Part shown: positions 14,301-16,295 of the stretch, in pieces
Position numbering within the stretch: the first letter of the stretch is position 1
Layout: every line of letters begins with the position of its first letter
Assembly (NCBI GenBank): GCA_048621635.1
Contig: JBMCWH010000015.1
Coordinates: 1 to 16,295, forward strand
Direction: 5' to 3'
Length of the DNA stretch: 16,295 nt
Source: JBMCWH01 sp048621635
Lineage (GTDB): Bacteria > Patescibacteriota > WWE3 > JAUXAW01 > JAYEID01
Notes under the pieces: generated by a model
What the model was told of the DNA's origin: nothing
The model's input: only the letters and a program-made list of their open reading frames with translations
Database searches by the model: none
Translations under genes and position numbers: made by a program

Positions 14301-14497
14301 TTTTGGAGATTATCCGCAAGAACGCTACTATTGATTGGACAAAGAGGGAATCAGTACGGGCGAGGTTGCGGATCCATGTTAAACGACTGCTCAAAAAATA
14401 CGATTACCCACCAGACAAACAAGAACGCGCCACGGTAACTGTCTTGGAACAGGCGGAACTTTTGGCCGGAGAGTGGTCGGGAGAAAATATTGAGTAA
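11354..14497 (+). CDS. hsdR: Type I restriction endonuclease/translocase subunit HsdR
   Basis: The 1047-residue protein is the restriction subunit, which pulls in DNA using ATP and cuts far from the unmethylated site. The N-terminal PD-(D/E)XK nuclease carries the metal-binding D156 in RVPDIVIF and the E170-x-K172 pair in AVFELKNPT. A QAYRQFQTY block lies downstream. The SF2 motor has Walker A GSGKS at 314-318, DEAH at 416-419, FTATPI as motif III, and TGFDVPCLHTMYLDKPM followed by QAIARVNR as the motif V/VI region. A helical C-terminus for binding HsdM/HsdS completes a normal-length, apparently intact protein. It overlaps the HEPN gene by 11 bases and shows no ribosome binding site, suggesting coupled translation. 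Its base composition is richer in GC than the genes just before it. Confidence 0.96.
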   Translation: MKHKYQESSLEQAVLDWLQELGYEIFFGPDISPEPKTPTSGTIPAPLERQTYDDVVLTGRLKKAVDKLNPDIPKESREEALRQVINIPNRSPKLETNNEIFHDMLVNGVDIEYRTEDGRVQGDKVWLIDKENPENNNWLAVNQFRVIEGKNNRVPDIVIFVNGLPLAVFELKNPTKEKTTVKQAYRQFQTYKNDIPSLFAFNELLVISDGIQARTGTITSPWEWFLSWRSVDGKVIAPRAHNETKILVNGAFRKERFLDLACNFVTFHEERGDIKKIIAGYHQYFATNKALEKANQATKSKDDQRIGVIWHTQGSGKSLTMTFFAGKVIKELDNPTIVVITDRNDLDDQLFETFTKSKNLLRQSPKQAESRKDLVEKLDVASGGVIFTTIQKFFPEVDRNEFPKLSERKNIVVIADEAHRSQYGFQAKFEDGTVKYGFAKYVRDALPNASFIGFTATPIALKDKNTTAVFGDVIDTYDITRAVQDEATVPIYYEARLARIGLNEKERKRINREFEDITKGEEVERKEKLKTKWARLEKMVGSEKRLRLVAKDIVNHFEERQNVIEGKGLIVTMSRRIAVDLYEEITKLRPEWHSDELDSGKIKVVMSGSASDPQNFQHHIRSSRTERDRLAQRMKNPEDALKLAIVCDMWLTGFDVPCLHTMYLDKPMHGHSLMQAIARVNRVFRDKPAGLIVDYIGVAHELQKALSYYTKSDQQLTAVPQSDAVQIMKEKYEVVRELFHGFDYMEYFEADEGKRTEIQTEAVDFILSLEDGADRFKKAVTALSQAFSIAIPHEEALTIREEVAFFQAIKAGIVKLEPTEEGGPTEEDFDLAIKQILSNAIVSDEVIDIFEAVGIDRPDVSVLSDEFLAEVQGMEHKNLAFETLKKLLNDEIKEMSRTNLVASRSFLEMLENTIKRYQERTITSAQVIAELVALAKEIKEKQKEGNELDLSKEEIAFYDALAENESAVRELGNEVLQEMAGELLEIIRKNATIDWTKRESVRARLRIHVKRLLKKYDYPPDKQERATVTVLEQAELLAGEWSGENIE

Positions 14498-14514
14498 CAC
14501 CAACAAAGATCCGA

Positions 14515-14542
14515 GGCGGTTTGTTCGAACCTGCAAGCCGCC
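14515..14542 (+). other. GC-rich hairpin between hsdR and the nuclease-like gene
   Basis: GGCGGTTTG at 14515-14523 pairs with CAAGCCGCC at 14534-14542 (eight matches and one wobble) around a ten-base loop. It starts 18 bases after the hsdR stop and could slow or partly terminate operon transcription. There is no T-run, so it is not a standard intrinsic terminator. Confidence 0.45.
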
Positions 14543-14555
14543 CCAGAATTCTGTG

Positions 14556-14564
14556 TGATAGAAT
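14556..14564 (+). promoter_or_regulatory. Extended -10 promoter of the nuclease-like gene
   Basis: TGATAGAAT at 14556-14564 is an extended -10 element (TG, one base, TAGAAT). No clear -35 is seen, as expected for this class. The -10 ends 13 bases before the ATG at 14578, giving a leader of about seven bases. The gene can therefore be expressed apart from hsdR. Confidence 0.5.
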
Positions 14565-14577
14565 AAATTTAACAGAA

Positions 14578-15681
14578 ATGAAGATACTTAAACGCCAAGA
14601 AGAAGATAAAAAGTGGAAAACGTATACGCAGCGCAGTTATAAAGACGAAGCTGAGCTGCAAGATATTATCTACGAAGATCCGCGCATTATCCCTATAAAC
14701 GAAATAAGTGAGGATAGAAAAGAAATAAAAATTGCAATTAAAGAGTTCGGACTCCCCGGTACCGGTTCTTCTGACATTATTGGAATTGATGAGGACGGGA
14801 AAATCACAATCATAGAAGCAAAGTTGGCTGTAAATCCGGAAATAAAAAGAAAGGTAATTGGTCAGATCCTAGAATACGCAGCCTTTTTATGGAGAAAGAC
14901 CTACGAACAATTTGATTCTGTAATTGAAGAAAAGAATGGTAAACCACTTCTAGATTTAATGGCCGACTTAGTTGAAGATCAGAACTGGTCAGAAGAAGAG
15001 TTTAGAAAAGCTGTTGGAACTAATTTATATAATGGTGACTTCTCTTTATTTATCCTAGTAGATGATGTTGATGATAGCTTAAAAAGAATTTTAGAATTCA
15101 TAAATTCGAGCAGCTTTTCCGGACCGCAGATATATGCTCTCGCCGCAAGATACTTCAAAGATGCAGAAGGCAGTGAATTCCTAATTCCCCAAATCTATGG
15201 TGTAAATATTAAGCAAACAGAAGCGCGCGAAGAACAATCTTCAAAAAGAAAAAAATGGGACAAACAAGAACTTGTGGATCAAGCAGGAGCTCGGCTTGAA
15301 AATAAAGAGCTTTCGCTGTTCAAAAAACTATACGAATTATTTGAAGAACTGGGAGAAATAAAGTTCGGATCTGGTGTAGAAACCGGAACTTTCGGCCTAG
15401 CACCTAAAGGTAAACCACACAATCCTACAATTTGGACTGTAGATACAAAAGGTCTGGTTCGCCTAGGACTAGGGTGGCTAGTAAGCAGAAATAGCATCTC
15501 AGAGGAAGATGTGAAACCCCTGGTAAACCTAGTAAAAAATTTAGCTAGTGATTTTGAAGACGGGCGAGATTGGCATACATATTATCCCGCCTTTGAAATT
15601 AAAAAACTGAAAAATAAGAATAATCTAGAAATATTTCTAGAAAAGACAAGAAAATTACTTAAAACCATGAAAGATAATTGA
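14578..15681 (+). CDS. PD-(D/E)XK nuclease-like protein (NucS/DUF91-like N-terminal domain)
   Basis: The 367-residue protein opens with a compact nuclease-like core: an acidic helix (KDEAELQDIIYEDP, 22-35), D66 in GSSDIIGID, E80-A-K82 in ITIIEAKL, and GQILEYAAFL with Q96 and Y100. This is the PD-(D/E)XK order seen in NucS/DUF91-type and related restriction-like domains. Residues 100-230 are helical with a buried FSLFILVDDVDDSLK strand. The C-terminal third (KKLYELFEELGEIKFGSG and onward) may be a separate binding domain that I do not recognise. The start at 14578 was chosen because the upstream part of the frame lies in the intergenic hairpin and promoter. It is the last intact gene of the island, with its own promoter, and could be a further DNA-targeting defence enzyme. 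Confidence 0.7.
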   Translation: MKILKRQEEDKKWKTYTQRSYKDEAELQDIIYEDPRIIPINEISEDRKEIKIAIKEFGLPGTGSSDIIGIDEDGKITIIEAKLAVNPEIKRKVIGQILEYAAFLWRKTYEQFDSVIEEKNGKPLLDLMADLVEDQNWSEEEFRKAVGTNLYNGDFSLFILVDDVDDSLKRILEFINSSSFSGPQIYALAARYFKDAEGSEFLIPQIYGVNIKQTEAREEQSSKRKKWDKQELVDQAGARLENKELSLFKKLYELFEELGEIKFGSGVETGTFGLAPKGKPHNPTIWTVDTKGLVRLGLGWLVSRNSISEEDVKPLVNLVKNLASDFEDGRDWHTYYPAFEIKKLKNKNNLEIFLEKTRKLLKTMKDN

Positions 15682-15683
15682 AG

Positions 15684-15736
15684 TTATCAAATTATCAAAG
15701 GTTATCAAAGGTTATCAAAGGTATTACCTTTGTGAG
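15684..15736 (+). repeat. TTATCAAAGG tandem repeats leading into palindromic element, copy 1
   Basis: TTATCAAA occurs four times at 15684, 15692, 15702 and 15712, the last copies spaced by GG. The last merges into the palindrome CAAAGGTATTACCTTTG at 15716-15732. The 23-base core at 15714-15736 recurs at 16218-16240 with one difference. It begins three bases after the stop of the nuclease-like gene. Confidence 0.75.
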
Positions 15737-15840
15737 CATCTACTACAAACTAAAAAACCCCAGCTGGGACTGGTTCTTGTAATAATCCAGAAAACCCCAT
15801 AGGAACAGTGTTCTTAAAAGCGCGTCTTTTAAGAAATTAA
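15737..15840 (+). other. Gene-free stretch with hairpins after the last intact gene
   Basis: No gene is seen. CCCAGCTGGG at 15759-15768 is a ten-base palindrome. Two 25-base blocks at 15754-15778 and 15791-15815 share their ends (AAAACCCCA and GTTCTT), suggesting diverged repeats. TTCTTAAAAG at 15811-15820 and CTTTTAAGAA at 15826-15835 form a perfect ten-pair hairpin with a five-base loop. It ends just before the ATG at 15841. Confidence 0.5.
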
Positions 15841-16100
15841 ATGGCCTCTCCAAAGCCAGTTGATTTGAACGCTATTCTGGCTCTCCAAGATTGCGTGCAG
15901 GAGGAAACAGCTTGGGGTGACAGCGAGGATTTCCCGGGCAATAACTGGGCTGCAGTGAGGAGCGGAACGGAGTCGCAGTAACTGTCGAAGCCACAGACTG
16001 GACAACGACATTGATGTTCGTTGAAACAGGAACGGCCGATTCCTTCGGTATGTTCCTCGATGCAGTAGACGTTGTCAAATGCGAAAACTGCAGCCAGTAG
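15841..16100 (+). pseudogene. Frameshifted remnant of a surface-protein gene (DUF642-like C-terminal end)
   Basis: Frame 1 from the ATG at 15841 reads 46 residues, including CVQEETAWGDSEDFPGNNWA, then stops at 15981. A different frame, open from 15945, reads VTVEATDWTTTLMFVETG followed by TADSFGMFLDAVDVVKC, to a TAG at 16100. Both pieces are protein-like. The second resembles the last strands of a DUF642 or carbohydrate-binding-like beta sandwich. The first resembles an ETAWG...NNWA segment that I associate with exported proteins of Microgenomates-type bacteria. The frame break and missing upstream coding sequence point to a decayed or rearranged fragment. A short expressed 46-residue protein is a less likely alternative. 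Confidence 0.45.
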
Positions 16101-16139
16101 CGATTCACTAGCAACCTAAGCCAAGACTGAGCACAGCAA

Positions 16140-16197
16140 GGCAGGGGAGAAGCTTCGAGCTTCTTTGCGTAAATGCGCCCCCTGTCTTCTTTTTTTT
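16140..16197 (+). terminator. Rho-independent terminator after the surface-protein remnant
   Basis: GGCAGGGG at 16140-16147 pairs with CCCCTGTC at 16179-16186. Inside it, AGAAGCT (16148-16154) and AGCTTCT (16158-16164) form a seven-pair hairpin with a three-base loop. A pyrimidine run with eight consecutive Ts (16190-16197) follows. It lies 40 bases after the end of the remnant, as expected for that gene's original terminator. Confidence 0.75.
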
Positions 16198-16217
16198 AGT
16201 AGCATAACAACAGCCCC

Positions 16218-16255
16218 ATCAAAGGTATTACCTTTGCGAGACCTTTGCGAGACCT
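16218..16255 (+). repeat. Palindromic element, copy 2, with ACCTTTGCGAG tandem repeats
   Basis: CAAAGGTATTACCTTTG at 16220-16236 is the same palindrome as at 15716-15732. The right side is then repeated: ACCTTTGCGAG at 16230-16240 and again at 16241-16251, followed by ACCT. In copy 1 it is the left side that is repeated. The last 40 bases of the window after this hold nothing I can identify. Confidence 0.75.
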
Positions 16256-16295
16256 CATTCCCGCATCAAAAAACAGAAAAATATCAAAGCTCTTG

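Noticed and set aside
14513..14545. tRNA-like fragment containing TTCGAAC before a sequence ending in CCCCA
   Set aside because: The bases around TTCGAAC do not form a five-pair T-stem on either strand, and no D or anticodon arm is present upstream. The longer GGCGG/CCGCC hairpin explains the sequence better.
15684..15721. TTATCAAAGG repeats as a CRISPR array
   Set aside because: The repeats are 8-10 bases and contiguous, with no spacers of constant length, no leader and no cas genes in the window.
15829..16114. Minus-strand reading frames opposite the surface-protein remnant
   Set aside because: Their translations show no recognisable domain, while the plus strand shows beta-sandwich-like sequence followed by a plus-strand terminator.
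1..16295. Use of TGA as a glycine codon, as in Gracilibacteria/Absconditabacteria
   Set aside because: No recognised gene contains an in-frame TGA, and TGA serves as the stop at natural protein ends (8155-8157 and 15679-15681).

Overview
The window is a bacterial defence island built around a type I restriction-modification (R-M) locus, most probably from a candidate phyla radiation (Patescibacteria, Microgenomates-like) genome. That assignment is an inference. It rests on AT-rich, tightly packed short genes, promoters placed so close to start codons that transcripts should be leaderless or nearly so, palindromic intergenic repeats, and a remnant of a surface-protein style seen in that group. 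TGA is used as a stop, so the recoded Gracilibacteria/Absconditabacteria code does not apply.

Left part (1-3300): the 3' end of an unidentified gene, then a queuosine-salvage (Qng1/DUF2419) gene. On the minus strand are a 76-residue protein that looks like sigma-70 region 2 alone, a 56-residue acidic protein with a very strong Shine-Dalgarno sequence, the remnant of another small gene, and a two-gene unit of a SAM methyltransferase plus a nucleoside-deoxyribosyltransferase-like/ribbon-helix-helix fusion.

Centre (3485-14497): an ASCH-domain gene, then hsdM. Next come a class II Fic protein with its own promoter and a cluster of TGCAACA repeats, a small acidic protein, a PIN-like protein and a membrane protein. 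After these come hsdS, a Shedu-type nuclease (DUF4263), a HEPN-motif Abi_C protein, and hsdR. The genes from fic to hsdR are separated by at most 25 bases or overlap, so they look like one operon with hsdM just upstream. HsdM, HsdS and HsdR all keep their key motifs. The Shedu and HEPN genes lie between hsdS and hsdR, the slot occupied by the HEPN-type anticodon nuclease gene prrC in the EcoprrI locus. The attractive reading is an R-M system carrying built-in back-up effectors.

Right part (14500-16295): a PD-(D/E)XK nuclease-like gene with its own extended -10 promoter. A gene-poor stretch follows, holding tandem and palindromic repeats (two copies of a 23-base element), a frameshifted surface-protein remnant, and a rho-independent terminator.
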